Source: Saxidomus purpurata (Eukaryota > Mollusca > Bivalvia > Venerida > Veneridae). Taken from it: a stretch of DNA of 64,000 nt. Under the pieces are notes generated by a model. It ran no database searches. It saw only the letters and a list, made by a program, of their open reading frames with translations, and had not been told where the DNA came from. The position numbers and the translations under genes are program-made. How positions within the stretch are numbered: the stretch's first letter is position 1; each line of letters begins with the position of its first letter. The stretch lies in assembly GCA_022818135.1 (NCBI GenBank), contig JAFMSR010000019.1, positions 35,337,723 to 35,401,722 on the forward strand, written 5' to 3'. Shown here piece by piece: positions 12,737-21,935 of this stretch.

Positions 12737-12974
12737 GTTAGTACTGCTATTTTGTACATTCATAGATCTTCATTGTAAGTTACGATTGGAAACACGTATA
12801 AAGTGTATATTTTATAGGTAATAAGCTATAGAAATAGTCTTTGTACAACACACTAAATAACGTTCTAATTGTACGTCAGTACAGTGTTGAATTACGGAGA
12901 TGCTTCATGGCATTCAGTCATCATGTGGCATTATACATAGATATACTTTAGTATATACATTTGTATTTATAGTT

Positions 12975-13125
12975 TGGTATACCTAGGGCTAACTCAGGCC
13001 CTCTAGCCAAATATTCATGTAGAGGCTGGGTTCTGTTTAGGTTGCTGAGGTATATGTATCTCACAACTGAAACAAGTTGATAATTATCAAAGATAATTTA
13101 TTAACTATAAATACAAATGTATATA
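12975..13125 (+). repeat. 5' LTR remnant in normal orientation
   Basis: Starts TGGTATACCTAGGGC and matches 21492-21640 over 151 bases with about one difference. It then stops matching: the 3' copy continues CTAAAG, this one ATGTAATGTAATG. It therefore carries only the first third of the LTR. Confidence 0.8.
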
Positions 13126-13352
13126 ATGTAATGTAATGTAAACAATCTTACAGGAAGTGCTTGAATTTAACATGTTTATAAGGGTATAGATTATAGTGAT
13201 TAGTAGTAAGTGTCTTAGAATAGCTATTTATTCTTTAAAATAACAGTCTTCTAAGAGGCACTGCACACTAATGACCTGATAACCTCCCTTTCTAAAAACC
13301 AATACCACCATAGCGTACTACAAAATCCTATATCAAGGCTGTAGCATACAAA

Positions 13353-13446
13353 TGGCTAGATAGCGCAGTAAGGAGCGCGCTGGATTTCAGTTCTTTACTT
13401 CTTGTACAGCGTTGGTTCGAGACGCCGAAACTCTCAATTTTTTTTC
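13353..13446 (+). repeat. tRNA-like sequence with oligo-T end (SINE head or pseudo-tRNA)
   Basis: Contains an A-box-like TAGCGCAGTAAGGAGCGCG and a B-box-like GTTGGTTCGAGACG, with a run of Ts shortly after. The anticodon arm does not fold convincingly, so it is a tRNA-derived relic rather than a working tRNA. Confidence 0.5.
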
Positions 13447-13867
13447 CAAGTGCCAAATACACTTTTACATATAAATTATTTGTGTAATGGCATAGTTACA
13501 TAAAGCAATACTTATTGCTCAAACACATAAGCAGTTTGAATTTATTTAGTGTCGAATTATTCTTATTGCTCATACACGTAAGCAATTTGAATTTGTTTAT
13601 TCAGTTGTTGACATTTTTTTTCTTTGAATAATTTTCAAAGTACAAAAGTTAGTTATAAAAACCCTTGCAAGGTGCCGGCAGATATATTTGAGATATTATC
13701 GGGACGAGATTTTGTCCAGTATAACAGGGTATATCTTCAAGTTATTTTATTTGAAGTGATACTTTGTTTTAAAAACGTGTTTTTGATTCAGAATCGTATC
13801 GAAATCAGCCGTGTGTACCCCGACAGAGTATAATCCGATAGAGTAGATTCTTTGAATGTATCAAAGT

Positions 13868-13954
13868 GTGGTTGCGGGTTAGCGCAGAGGTAGAGCGTTG
13901 GCTTAGTAACCTAGACGTCGTAGGTTCGAATCCAGCTAGGTTGAATTTTTTTTT
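13868..13954 (+). repeat. tRNA-Thr(AGT)-like relic with oligo-T end
   Basis: A-box TAGCGCAGAGGTAGAGCG, a loop TTAGTAA at 13903-13909 that would carry anticodon AGT, and B-box GGTTCGAATCC. It ends at a ten-T run, a Pol III stop. The anticodon stem has mismatches and the acceptor arm does not pair well, so a decayed tRNA or tRNA-derived SINE is more likely than a functional tRNA gene. Confidence 0.5.
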
Positions 13955-14318
13955 GTAAAGTGACAAAATATTTTGAACTTTCATAGTGTTTGAAGTTGTA
14001 ACTTTCTACACTTATTATTCGCTTGCATGAGTGTAACTCTTATATAAGTGAGTGTGCACATTATTGTTTTAATATAAAATAAGCTTTTATCAATATTTTC
14101 AAATGTTTACTTAATGGAAAAGGTTTATATTTGAGCATACACAGTTTTTACACTGAACAGTTGTAATTGACCAGACGCCAGGTGTCAATCAAGTGACTTC
14201 ATTACCTATCAAAATTCGACTTTACCTACGACAAATAAATGCACGTGGAAAAGGTTTGAATGGATTCTTTTGTTATAAATAATCCGACATCAACAAAGGG
14301 GTTGGGTTATAGCACCAT

Positions 14319-14330
14319 TGGCGTCATGTC
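14319..14330 (+). promoter_or_regulatory. Possible primer-binding site of the retrotransposon
   Basis: TGGCGTCATGTC begins with the TGG expected opposite a tRNA CCA end. The next G.C position fits a tRNA with discriminator G, as in tRNA-Ser. It lies just before the GTGAA-rich leader. Against it, the bases before it do not match the end of the 3' LTR, so the assignment is tentative. Confidence 0.35.
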
Positions 14331-14384
14331 AATTAAGTGAGTCTCAGGGAGTAGTGTTAAGAAAGACTGTGCATTGAAGTACAT

Positions 14385-15029
14385 GTACATGTGAAAATTG
14401 AAATTACTTGTGAAAAGAAATTTGTGAAGAAAGTGAATGATATAGTGAATACGGTGATTACAAACAGTGATTTGTCATTTGACAAAGTGAAAAGTGAAGT
14501 TACTGTGAAAAAGTGAAACATTTAGTGAATTGCTCTAAAAGCAATAGTGAATTGTACTGAAATTAAAGTGAAAAGTGGATATATATGTTGGAAAAGTTGT
14601 GAAATGCACTGACTGTAGTGAGAGCAACTGTGGAGTGAATTTTGTGAACAGTGAAAAGTGTGAAAAGTTAGTTCGGAAATGCTTAAAATACACTTATAAA
14701 AGTAAAAGCTACTGTAAAGTGAATTGAAAAAGTGAAGTGAATTTGCTGTGAAATAATCAGTGAAGTGAAAGCGAGTTGTGAAAAGAAAAAAAGCTACAAA
14801 AGCAAAACAGAAATATTCAAAAGTGAATTTGTTTCAGGAAGTTCAGACTTTATTTATAAAGCGAATGGATGAGATAAAGTAAGAATATTTGTGAAAAAGT
14901 GCTTTAAGGCATGTGAAGATTTGAAAGTAATTTAGAGGTGAATTGAATTGAAACACATACAATCAATTGTATAGTGTGCTGAAACATACGCACACTAAGT
15001 GGTAATAAAAATAAAGTGAAAGCGAGGCT
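14385..15029 (+). other. GTGAA-rich gag leader
   Basis: About 640 bases upstream of the gag start, filled with irregular GTGAA/GTGAAAAG words (roughly thirty) with almost no long C or T runs. It is purine-rich and low in predicted pairing. Several short upstream ATGs occur. No protein family is seen. Confidence 0.6.
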
Positions 15030-16709
15030 ATGGATCAAAATATTACTGAAAGAGAGTTGAGAATGAGACGAAGAGAAGCGAGAAAAGAAGGTGATGGATT
15101 CCGACTGGAGGAAGAAGATAGACAAGAAGAAACGTTCTTAACTGGAAGAAGGAACCAAAGAGAATATGGAGTACCGGTAATGCATAGCAATCTGGACACA
15201 AGAAATGTGGAAACCATGAATATAGCAGATATATATAGAAGTAGTAATCCAGAGTTACGAAACATGACAGAAAGAAATATTGATCCTTTAACGCAGCCAC
15301 AATTACGATTTTTGGGAGAGCACAATAGGAATCTAGGAAGTTACATGGGCTATGTGAGTGATATTGAAAGAAGAGCACTCGTCCAGGAAACTGAATATCG
15401 GAGAAATGTTCCTATTGGTGAAGGATTTAATATTGAGCAAGATAAAGATAGAAAAATCGGTAGCGATATTATGGCTAAAGAAAGAATGAATGTGTACTTG
15501 GATGTTGGTGTAGATAGGGAAGAACACACTGATCTTCGCAACAGAGATACAGGAGCTATTGTTGAAGGAAATAATCAAGAACAGTATGCTTATATAAGAA
15601 GAGTGAATGACAAACAAATAGATGAAAATAGCATATCTAGATATAGCTATCAGGCAAGAAGCGGAATTCATAGTTTCAATGAGGAGACAAAGCGTATGTC
15701 GCACCATAATGGAAATAAAAGTGAAATAGATGTAAGCCTAGAAACAGAAAAGTTAGAAGAACGCTTGGAGCAGCTAAGATCAGATCTAAGAACAGAAGGA
15801 ACAGCTAGGAAAGGATCAAACTTAGATTTAGAAACAACAGATAGAAAAGCAAAATCACTACAGAGTAGATTTAAAATGGAGCATGAGCAAGAAGTAAATA
15901 GGATGTTAAGCCAAACTCAGAGAGAAAGACATAACAATTATGGAAGAAGTGAAGATAGACCTTTTGATAGAATGTATAGCTTGGATAATATGGCATATAT
16001 TGCAAAGAAACATAGAGAGTTAAACACGCAAAAGATAAAAGAAAGGGATGTAAGAGGAGAGCTAGAAAGAGGCGTTGAGGATTCAACGGGACAGCCTATG
16101 TATAGCAGGAAATATATTGCAGAATTAGAGGTTAAACAGGAAACTCATGGCTCATTAAGACTGATAGAAAAATCGAAGTTAGAGCTGCAAAAGTTGATTA
16201 TGATGGAAGAAGAAAAACAGAAAGAGTTACAAGAAGAAAAAGAAAGACGGATTATAGAGGTAGAGAAACAAAGTAAAATGCTAGATAGACTAATAGAGAA
16301 GGAAAGACAAATGAGTGAAAGAGAAGAAAGGCTTAAACACGATGAAATGCTTCTACAACAGAGATTTGATCAATTGGAGCTCTTACGTGACACACATGAC
16401 AAAGATGAGAAAGAAATGTGTACACAACTAGGTGCAAGGGAAAAGGAAATTAAAAGCAGAGACGATGCATTGATGAAAAAGGAGCTGGACCTTAGAAAAA
16501 GAGAGGCAATGGTAACAGAAATTCATCAAAAGCTAATACCAGATTCAAAGAAAGAGACATTCATCCAGCATAAACCAGAAATTAACCAATTTTCTGGGGA
16601 AGTACCTAATCAAAGGAATGAAGCCTCACTTGATGAGTGGAAAACTGAGATAAGAAGCCTGATTGCGACAAAGATCTATCCCGATAGCCTAAATAACACA
16701 AGCTGTTAG
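15030..16709 (+). pseudogene. gag: Retrotransposon gag, N-terminal part (frameshifted)
   Basis: 559-codon frame, rich in Arg, Glu, Lys and Gln. Residues about 220-490 form long charged coiled-coil stretches (for example LEERLEQLRSDLR and the EEEKQKELQEEKERR block). At about residue 518 a capsid-like start appears (FSGEVPN, then LDEWKTEIRSLI), as in Ty3/gypsy and PNMA-type capsids. The frame ends early because one extra A lies within AAA at 16691-16693; the capsid then continues one frame over. A gag with some 500 residues of coiled coil ahead of the capsid is longer than the usual 250-450 residue Ty3 gag. The start at 15030 is the first ATG of the long frame. Confidence 0.8.
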
Positions 16710-17430
16710 AAAGTCTTTAAAGGGACAAGCAAGAAAGGTTTTAATAAATATGAATCCGACAGCGACGACTGAAGAAATTATGCAGAAGATTGAAGATATT
16801 TATGGGGACACATCAAGTAAACAGACTTTATTCTCTGAATTTTACACAGCGGGATTAAGATTAGAAGAAATCTTGTTGAAAGTCTCAACGAAGAAGCCGC
16901 TCACTACAGAGGAGAGAAATGAGATGTTAAAAGATAAGTTCTGGAGGTCTCTTTACAATAAAGAAATTAAGAATGCTTTGAGAATCTCGTTTGAGAGCAC
17001 CGATAGTTTTGAAGTGTTGAGAAAGAAAGCCAGAACAGAAGAACACGAAATACAGGTAAACCGAGAATCGAACGACAGTAAAGCTTTTCAGCAACAGAAG
17101 ACAGCAAAGGAGACCGATAAACAGACTGAGATGTTGCAAACCATGATGAAGAAAATGGAGAATCTAGAGAAAAAGATTGAAGAATACAGAAAAGAGAAGC
17201 AACATTTAGAAACAGAAACGTATGCAGGAAAGTTTGACAAACCGTATGGAACCTATGGTCGAGGGTTTAGGCCATATAGGGGTAGATCCAGCTATAGATA
17301 TAGAGGTTCCTTCGACAGAAGAACTCGTAGATCTGGAGAAAATAAAGGAAACGATAGTGATAAACAGGAAAAGAAGGAGGACACTACACAAGAGCCAAAT
17401 AAACCAGAAAAGAAAGAGGAGTTAAACTAA
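16693..17430 (+). pseudogene. gag: Retrotransposon gag, C-terminal capsid and RG-rich tail
   Basis: Continuation of the capsid in the +1 frame after the single-base break; the first in-frame Met is at 16750. Helical capsid-like sequence (RKVLINMNP, then EEIMQKIEDIYGD) is followed by a coiled coil at about 17130-17200 and a basic YGRGFRPYRGRSSYRYRG tail. That Arg-Gly box stands where most gypsy gags have a CCHC zinc knuckle, and no CCHC is present; RNA binding by the RG box is inference. The frame ends TTA AAC TAA, right on the -1 frameshift signal. Confidence 0.82.
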
Positions 17431-17485
17431 GTGGTGCTTCTGTTGAAGGGCGAAACGGAAGCAGTCAAAATATGAGTAGCCCTTT
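17421..17485 (+). promoter_or_regulatory. -1 ribosomal frameshift signal: slippery heptamer and pseudoknot
   Basis: In the gag frame the heptamer G TTA AAC (17421-17427) is followed at once by the stop TAA. After an 8-nt spacer, 17436-17444 (GCTTCTGTT) pairs with 17454-17462 (AACGGAAGC) in a 9-bp stem with one G.U. The loop bases AAGGGC (17446-17451) pair with GCCCTT (17479-17484), giving an H-type pseudoknot. The pol frame is the -1 frame and is open from 17403. GUUAAAC before a stop with a pseudoknot is an established frameshift arrangement. Function here is inferred from sequence. Confidence 0.82.
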
Positions 17486-20117
17486 TAACAACGGAATAGA
17501 ATCAAACAGTGACATAGAAATTAGAAAAAGATTAATCGGACAAGCCAATGAACATACAATTTTAATAGAAAATAATGAAGTCAAGGCACTCATAGACACC
17601 GGCAGCATGGTTAGCACATTGTCCTATACATATTACTTGCAAATGGATCCTAAACCAGAACTGAAAGATCTTCAGGACCTGAATATAGATATAATATGTG
17701 CTAATGGTCAGAAAATATCATATCTTGGCTATATAGAAGTTTTGGTCAAAACACCATTCGATCAGAATGCTGAAATTGCTGCACCAATATTGATAGTTCC
17801 TTCAACTGAGTACAACAGCGAAGTCCCGGCAATAATAGGCACAAATTTAATCAGAGAATGTGCTAACATGTGTTCGTCTCATGATGAAGATATTCCACAA
17901 GAATGGAAATCCGCCTTCATTTCTATTGCTGGTGCTAATTGTGGCATTGTTAAGGCTACTAAGAAGATTATACTCCATCCGATGGAAACCAAGACTATCA
18001 CTGGATTTGTTCGAAAAACTGGTATGATTGACTCAGCTGTTACTGAACCGCTTGATGATTTCAATATAGGAGCCATAGCTGTTTGCCCAAGGGTCGTGTC
18101 TTTGAAAAACCCTGGGAATACATCACGTGTACCAGTCCGTGTTTGTAACCTAAGTGCCAAGATAGTTACTATCCCTGTTAAAGCGAACATTTGCCAACTT
18201 GGTGAGATTTCAGTTCTTCGTAGCGCACCGCTGTTCGAAGATAATTATCCTGTGTCTTCTTCATCTAAGTTGATCTCTTCTTCATCGTCTTCACATCCAT
18301 CTTCTTCGGCATCTGTCCATCAGCAATCCGCACCTGAAATAGAAAGCAAACAAGATATAGAAGAAACATTAAAAACATCATATGGAGTAACCTTGGAAGA
18401 TTCACAATTTACTACAGAACAGAAAGTCAAGGTCTACAATCTATTCAGAAAATGGGATAGCATATTTCCAAAATCACCTACAGACCTCGGACATACAACA
18501 ACAGTTAAGCATAAGATTGAACTAACGGACGAGAAACCTTTCAAGGAGCCGTACAGACGTGTACCCCCTGCATTATTTAGAGAAGTCCGAGAACACTTAC
18601 AAGAAATGCTTAAAATAGGAGCCATTCGTGAATCAAAAAGCCCTTGGTCTTCCAATGTAGTGATTGTAAGAAAAAAAGATGGCTCGATTCGATTTTGCAT
18701 CGATTTTCGAAAGCTAAATTTAAAAACTAAAAAGGATGCATATCCCATTCCTAGAATAGAAGACACTCTCCACCAACTTTCAGGATCGAAGTTATTTTCA
18801 AAATTGGATTTGAAGTCAGGATATTGGCAGGTGGAGTTGGACGAAACAGACAAGGAAAAGACGGCCTTCCAGGTTTGGGGATTAGGCTTCTACGAGTGCA
18901 ATAGTATGCCTTTTGGCCTTTGTAATGCTCCAGCAACCTTTCAAAGGCTAATGGAGCGTTGCATGGGCGACCTCAACCTAAAGGACTCTCTTATTTATTT
19001 AGATGATATAATCATATTCTCGGAAGCCCTTGACTCTCACATTGATCGTTTGGACAAAGTTTTTCAACGTCTGGCTGAATATAATCTTAAAGTCAACCCT
19101 AAGAAATGTGAGTTTTTCAAAACAAATACAACTTACCTTGGACATGTGGTTTCAGCAGACGGCATCCACGCAGACCCTGCAAAACTTGAGGCGGTAAAAT
19201 CTTGGCCAACTCCAAAAAGCGTTAAAGACATTCGGAAATTTTTAGGCTTTGCGGGTTATTACCGACGTTTTATTAAAGGATTTTCAAACATTGCAAGGCC
19301 ATTGAACAACCTATTAGTCGGACAGCTAACAAAACAAAAGAAAAAAGAAAAGGCTAAAATAAAGAAAATTCCTTTCAAATGGGAAAAAGAGCAAGAGAAT
19401 GCCTTTACGGAATTGAAAAGTCAGCTCACCAACCCACCAGTACTAGCGTATGCAGATTATTCCCTGCCCTTTAAAGTACATACGGACGCTTGCTCTTCTG
19501 GACTAGGAGCTATACTTTACCAGAAGCAAGAGGGCAAAGACAGAGTCATTGCTTACGCTAGCAGGAGCTTGAAGCCTGCAGAAAGCTATTATCCAGCTCA
19601 CAAGCTCGAATTTCTCGCTCTCAAGTGGGCCGTGTCTGAAAAATTCCACGACTACTTGTATGGGGCGAGGTTTGAGCTTATGACAGATAATAACCCCCTT
19701 ACATATGTCAACTCTACGGCAAAACTGGATGCTACAAGTCATCGTTGGTTAGCTGCTCTGGCAAACTATGATTTTGTTCCCAAATACAGACAGGGCAAGC
19801 AAAATATAGATGCAGACAGTCTGTCGAGGTTAAAGGAAAATCAACTTACCTCTATTCCTAAAAAGGTTGTAAAAGCAACAATGCAGGGTGTGCTTCTTGC
19901 TGAAAATAGTGTCAGTGACTCTATCATCTTGCCTGACAACGAACCTGACAATGATCCTCAACATATCCCAGATAAGGATCTGTTTGCTAGCTGTCTGTCT
20001 TCAAAAGACTGGGGTAAAGCTCAGAGACAGGACAAGGTACTTACCTGTATAATTGACCATCTCTCGAAAGGTTCCAGACGGCTAAGCCAGATGGACCAAC
20101 TTACAATACTTACCTGA
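17472..20117 (+). CDS. pol: Pol: protease, reverse transcriptase, RNase H (frame broken at end)
   Basis: 881 codons counted from the first ATG, but the natural entry is by -1 frameshift from gag at 17427. Aspartic protease: LIDTGS with catalytic Asp at residue 42. RT: residues about 355-560, with FSKLDLKSGYWQ, the MPFGLCNAPATFQ block and the catalytic YLDD at 509-512, followed by the FLGFAGYYRRFI connection. RNase H: VHTDACSSGLGAIL, then KLEFLALKW and MTDNNPL, ending in DADSLSR. The RNase H D-E-D residues are present. The frame then stops at 20115-20117 just before the integrase, which continues in the -1 frame; a one-base deletion near 20098 explains this. Confidence 0.93.
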   Translation: MSSPFNNGIESNSDIEIRKRLIGQANEHTILIENNEVKALIDTGSMVSTLSYTYYLQMDPKPELKDLQDLNIDIICANGQKISYLGYIEVLVKTPFDQNAEIAAPILIVPSTEYNSEVPAIIGTNLIRECANMCSSHDEDIPQEWKSAFISIAGANCGIVKATKKIILHPMETKTITGFVRKTGMIDSAVTEPLDDFNIGAIAVCPRVVSLKNPGNTSRVPVRVCNLSAKIVTIPVKANICQLGEISVLRSAPLFEDNYPVSSSSKLISSSSSSHPSSSASVHQQSAPEIESKQDIEETLKTSYGVTLEDSQFTTEQKVKVYNLFRKWDSIFPKSPTDLGHTTTVKHKIELTDEKPFKEPYRRVPPALFREVREHLQEMLKIGAIRESKSPWSSNVVIVRKKDGSIRFCIDFRKLNLKTKKDAYPIPRIEDTLHQLSGSKLFSKLDLKSGYWQVELDETDKEKTAFQVWGLGFYECNSMPFGLCNAPATFQRLMERCMGDLNLKDSLIYLDDIIIFSEALDSHIDRLDKVFQRLAEYNLKVNPKKCEFFKTNTTYLGHVVSADGIHADPAKLEAVKSWPTPKSVKDIRKFLGFAGYYRRFIKGFSNIARPLNNLLVGQLTKQKKKEKAKIKKIPFKWEKEQENAFTELKSQLTNPPVLAYADYSLPFKVHTDACSSGLGAILYQKQEGKDRVIAYASRSLKPAESYYPAHKLEFLALKWAVSEKFHDYLYGARFELMTDNNPLTYVNSTAKLDATSHRWLAALANYDFVPKYRQGKQNIDADSLSRLKENQLTSIPKKVVKATMQGVLLAENSVSDSIILPDNEPDNDPQHIPDKDLFASCLSSKDWGKAQRQDKVLTCIIDHLSKGSRRLSQMDQLTILT

Positions 20118-20167
20118 GGGACTGGTCAAAGCTCACACAGATCCAAGGAGTTTTATACAGGAAGTCA

Positions 20168-21265
20168 ATGGTAGACGGTTTTGAGCGCACACAGCTAGTC
20201 TTGCCACAGGATATTAGAGCCATAGTTTTTCAGGCATTGCATGATGATTTAGGACATCAAGGCCGTGATCGGACTATATCACTTTTTAAGGAACGATTTT
20301 ACTTTCCTGGCCTTGATGCTTATATTGCTGACAAGGTCAAACACTGTGACCGTTGCATTCGAAGAAAGTCCCTTGCTACAAAAGCAAAGCTGGTACCTAT
20401 TCAGTCTACAGAGCCGATGCAAATAGTATGCCTGGACTTCCTTTCTCTCGAAAGAAACAAAGGCGGTTTTGAGGACGTCCTAGTCATAACGGACCATTTC
20501 AGTCGTTATGCTCAGGCATTTCCTACAAGGAATCAGACCGCCAAGACAACAGCCAGGATACTATTTGACAACTTCATCGTTCATTACGGGTTTCCAGCTT
20601 CCATCCATAGCGATCAAGGAGCTAACTTCGAATCGCATCTGATCAAGGAGCTTTGCAACATTGCGGGTGTTGAGAAAACAAGGACCACTCCTTATCACCC
20701 CATGGGCAACGGCGAAGTCGAACGATTTAACCAAACGTTACTCAAAATGTTAGGCACCCTAGAGGAGTATCAAAAGTCTGACTGGAAGGCACATGTACCA
20801 ACCCTGGTACATGCTTACAACGCCACTCATCACAAGAGTATTGGATTTTCACCATACTTTTTGATGTTTGGCCGACATCCGCGACTGGCGATTGATGCTT
20901 TTCTAGGGTTGTCTACAGACAAATCGACCTCTGCGTCACATACAGAGTACGTGGTTAAACTGCGAGAGCGACTGAAGTCTGCCTACGACAAGGCAAGACA
21001 TATCGCCACAGAGACAGGTCTGTCAAACAAAGCTGCCTATGACGAAAAGGCCAGAAGCTCAGTATTACACCCAGGTGACCTTGTTCTGGTTCGTAATGTA
21101 ACAATTAGAGGAAAGCAGAAACTGGCTGACCGTTGGGAACAGTACCCATATGTGGTTATACGCCAGGTCCACAGCGATATTCCTGTTTATGAGGTTAGAA
21201 GGGAAGGGACACGGTTCAAAAAGTCTAGGACTTTGCACCGAAATCTTCTACTTCCTTTCATGTAA
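20168..21265 (+). CDS. int: Integrase, separated from pol by a frameshift
   Basis: The 365-residue frame starts here at its first Met, but open sequence runs upstream to about 20096. HHCC zinc site: His25, His30, Cys60, Cys63. Catalytic triad Asp90, Asp149 and Glu185 with the standard 35-residue D-E spacing (HSDQGANF, then GNGEVERFNQ). A C-terminal basic GPY/F-like module follows (DLVLVRN, then DRWEQYPYVV). No chromodomain is seen. The TAA at 21263-21265 looks premature: the same frame stays open to a TGA at 21479-21481, adding a Pro/Ser-rich basic tail (ASPLPVRPVRKRQKPQW) typical of the end of such Pol proteins. Confidence 0.92.
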   Translation: MVDGFERTQLVLPQDIRAIVFQALHDDLGHQGRDRTISLFKERFYFPGLDAYIADKVKHCDRCIRRKSLATKAKLVPIQSTEPMQIVCLDFLSLERNKGGFEDVLVITDHFSRYAQAFPTRNQTAKTTARILFDNFIVHYGFPASIHSDQGANFESHLIKELCNIAGVEKTRTTPYHPMGNGEVERFNQTLLKMLGTLEEYQKSDWKAHVPTLVHAYNATHHKSIGFSPYFLMFGRHPRLAIDAFLGLSTDKSTSASHTEYVVKLRERLKSAYDKARHIATETGLSNKAAYDEKARSSVLHPGDLVLVRNVTIRGKQKLADRWEQYPYVVIRQVHSDIPVYEVRREGTRFKKSRTLHRNLLLPFM

Positions 21266-21481
21266 ATTGCTGATGGGTACACCCCTGACTGTCAACCGTC
21301 AGATTTAGACATTGCAGAGAACGCTACTGGAAGCGAATCGAAGGAATCTGCATCCTCTAAGCCCAAATCTAAAGTGCCGTGCATAGAATCGCCACCAGCA
21401 TCTCCACTTCCAGTACGACCAGTTCGAAAACGCCAAAAACCACAATGGATGTCCAGAGGCGTCCACGTTGGGCGCCATTGA
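21266..21481 (+). pseudogene. Probable C-terminal tail of Pol beyond an early stop
   Basis: In frame with the integrase after the TAA, with 71 more codons up to TGA. The composition (acidic and Ser-rich, then Pro/Arg-rich) and its end 10 bases before the 3' LTR suggest that it was coding. It could instead be 3' UTR. Confidence 0.5.
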
Positions 21482-21491
21482 CGAAGGGCTT

Positions 21492-21935
21492 TGGTATACC
21501 TAGGGCTAACTCAGGCCCTCTAGCCAAATATTCATGTAGAGGCTGGGTTCTGTTTAGGTTGCTGAGGTATATCTATCTCACAACTGAAACAAGTTGATAA
21601 TTATCAAAGATAATTTATTAACTATAAATACAAATGTATATACTAAAGTATATCTATGTATAATGCCACATGATGACTGAATGCAATGAAGCATCTCAGT
21701 AATCACGAACATCGCTATACAAAGATATGGGTGAACGGTTAGCACTTGTTAGTAAAGGAGGTAGTATAATAGGATAACGGGACTATTGTGTAAGTGACAA
21801 TATAGGACAAATTATTGAAAACTAAACTTGTATTAAAGCTGGCACTTTTACATTTGAGGTTAAATGTCAAGAAAATAAAAACAACAATCAGTATTAATTC
21901 ATATATTTTAATTGTTTTACGGTTACCCTACGACA
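21492..21935 (+). repeat. 3' LTR
   Basis: 444 bases with TG...CA ends (TGGTATACC to CTACGACA), beginning 10 bases after the last Pol-frame stop and preceded by a weak purine tract (GACGAAGGG). Followed by TAGG, matching the four bases before 12385. Contains TATAAATA at about 21625-21632. Confidence 0.75.

Larger units (their letters stand above)
12385..21935 (+). mobile_element. Ty3/gypsy LTR retrotransposon with inverted terminal copies
   Basis: A 9.55-kb unit holding gag, a -1 frameshift signal, protease, reverse transcriptase, RNase H and integrase in the order PR-RT-RH-IN, which defines Ty3/gypsy. There is no envelope gene. Its outer ends are a 352-bp inverted repeat (12385-12736 against 21584-21935), both starting TGTCGTAGGG from outside, and both flanked by TAGG, which looks like a 4-bp target duplication. 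A 151-bp direct repeat (12975-13125 against 21492-21640), starting TGGTATACC, marks the start of the LTR. The 5' LTR is thus scrambled. Two frameshifts and an early stop break the coding frames, so this copy is probably inactive. The near identity of the repeats suggests recent origin. Confidence 0.9.

Noticed and set aside
13868..13942. Functional tRNA-Thr gene
   Set aside because: Mismatches in the anticodon and T stems and no matching acceptor arm.
15333..16086. Minus-strand frames opposite gag
   Set aside because: Mirror effect of the Arg/Glu-rich gag codons; hydrophobic low-complexity products with no features of real proteins.
18434..18853. Minus-strand frame opposite reverse transcriptase
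   Set aside because: Shadow of the pol frame; the RT motifs on the plus strand explain the lack of stops.
12385..21935. A giant TIR DNA transposon (Maverick/Polinton type)
   Set aside because: The coding order PR-RT-RH-IN and the LTR start repeat are those of Ty3/gypsy; no DNA polymerase B, capsid or ATPase genes are present.
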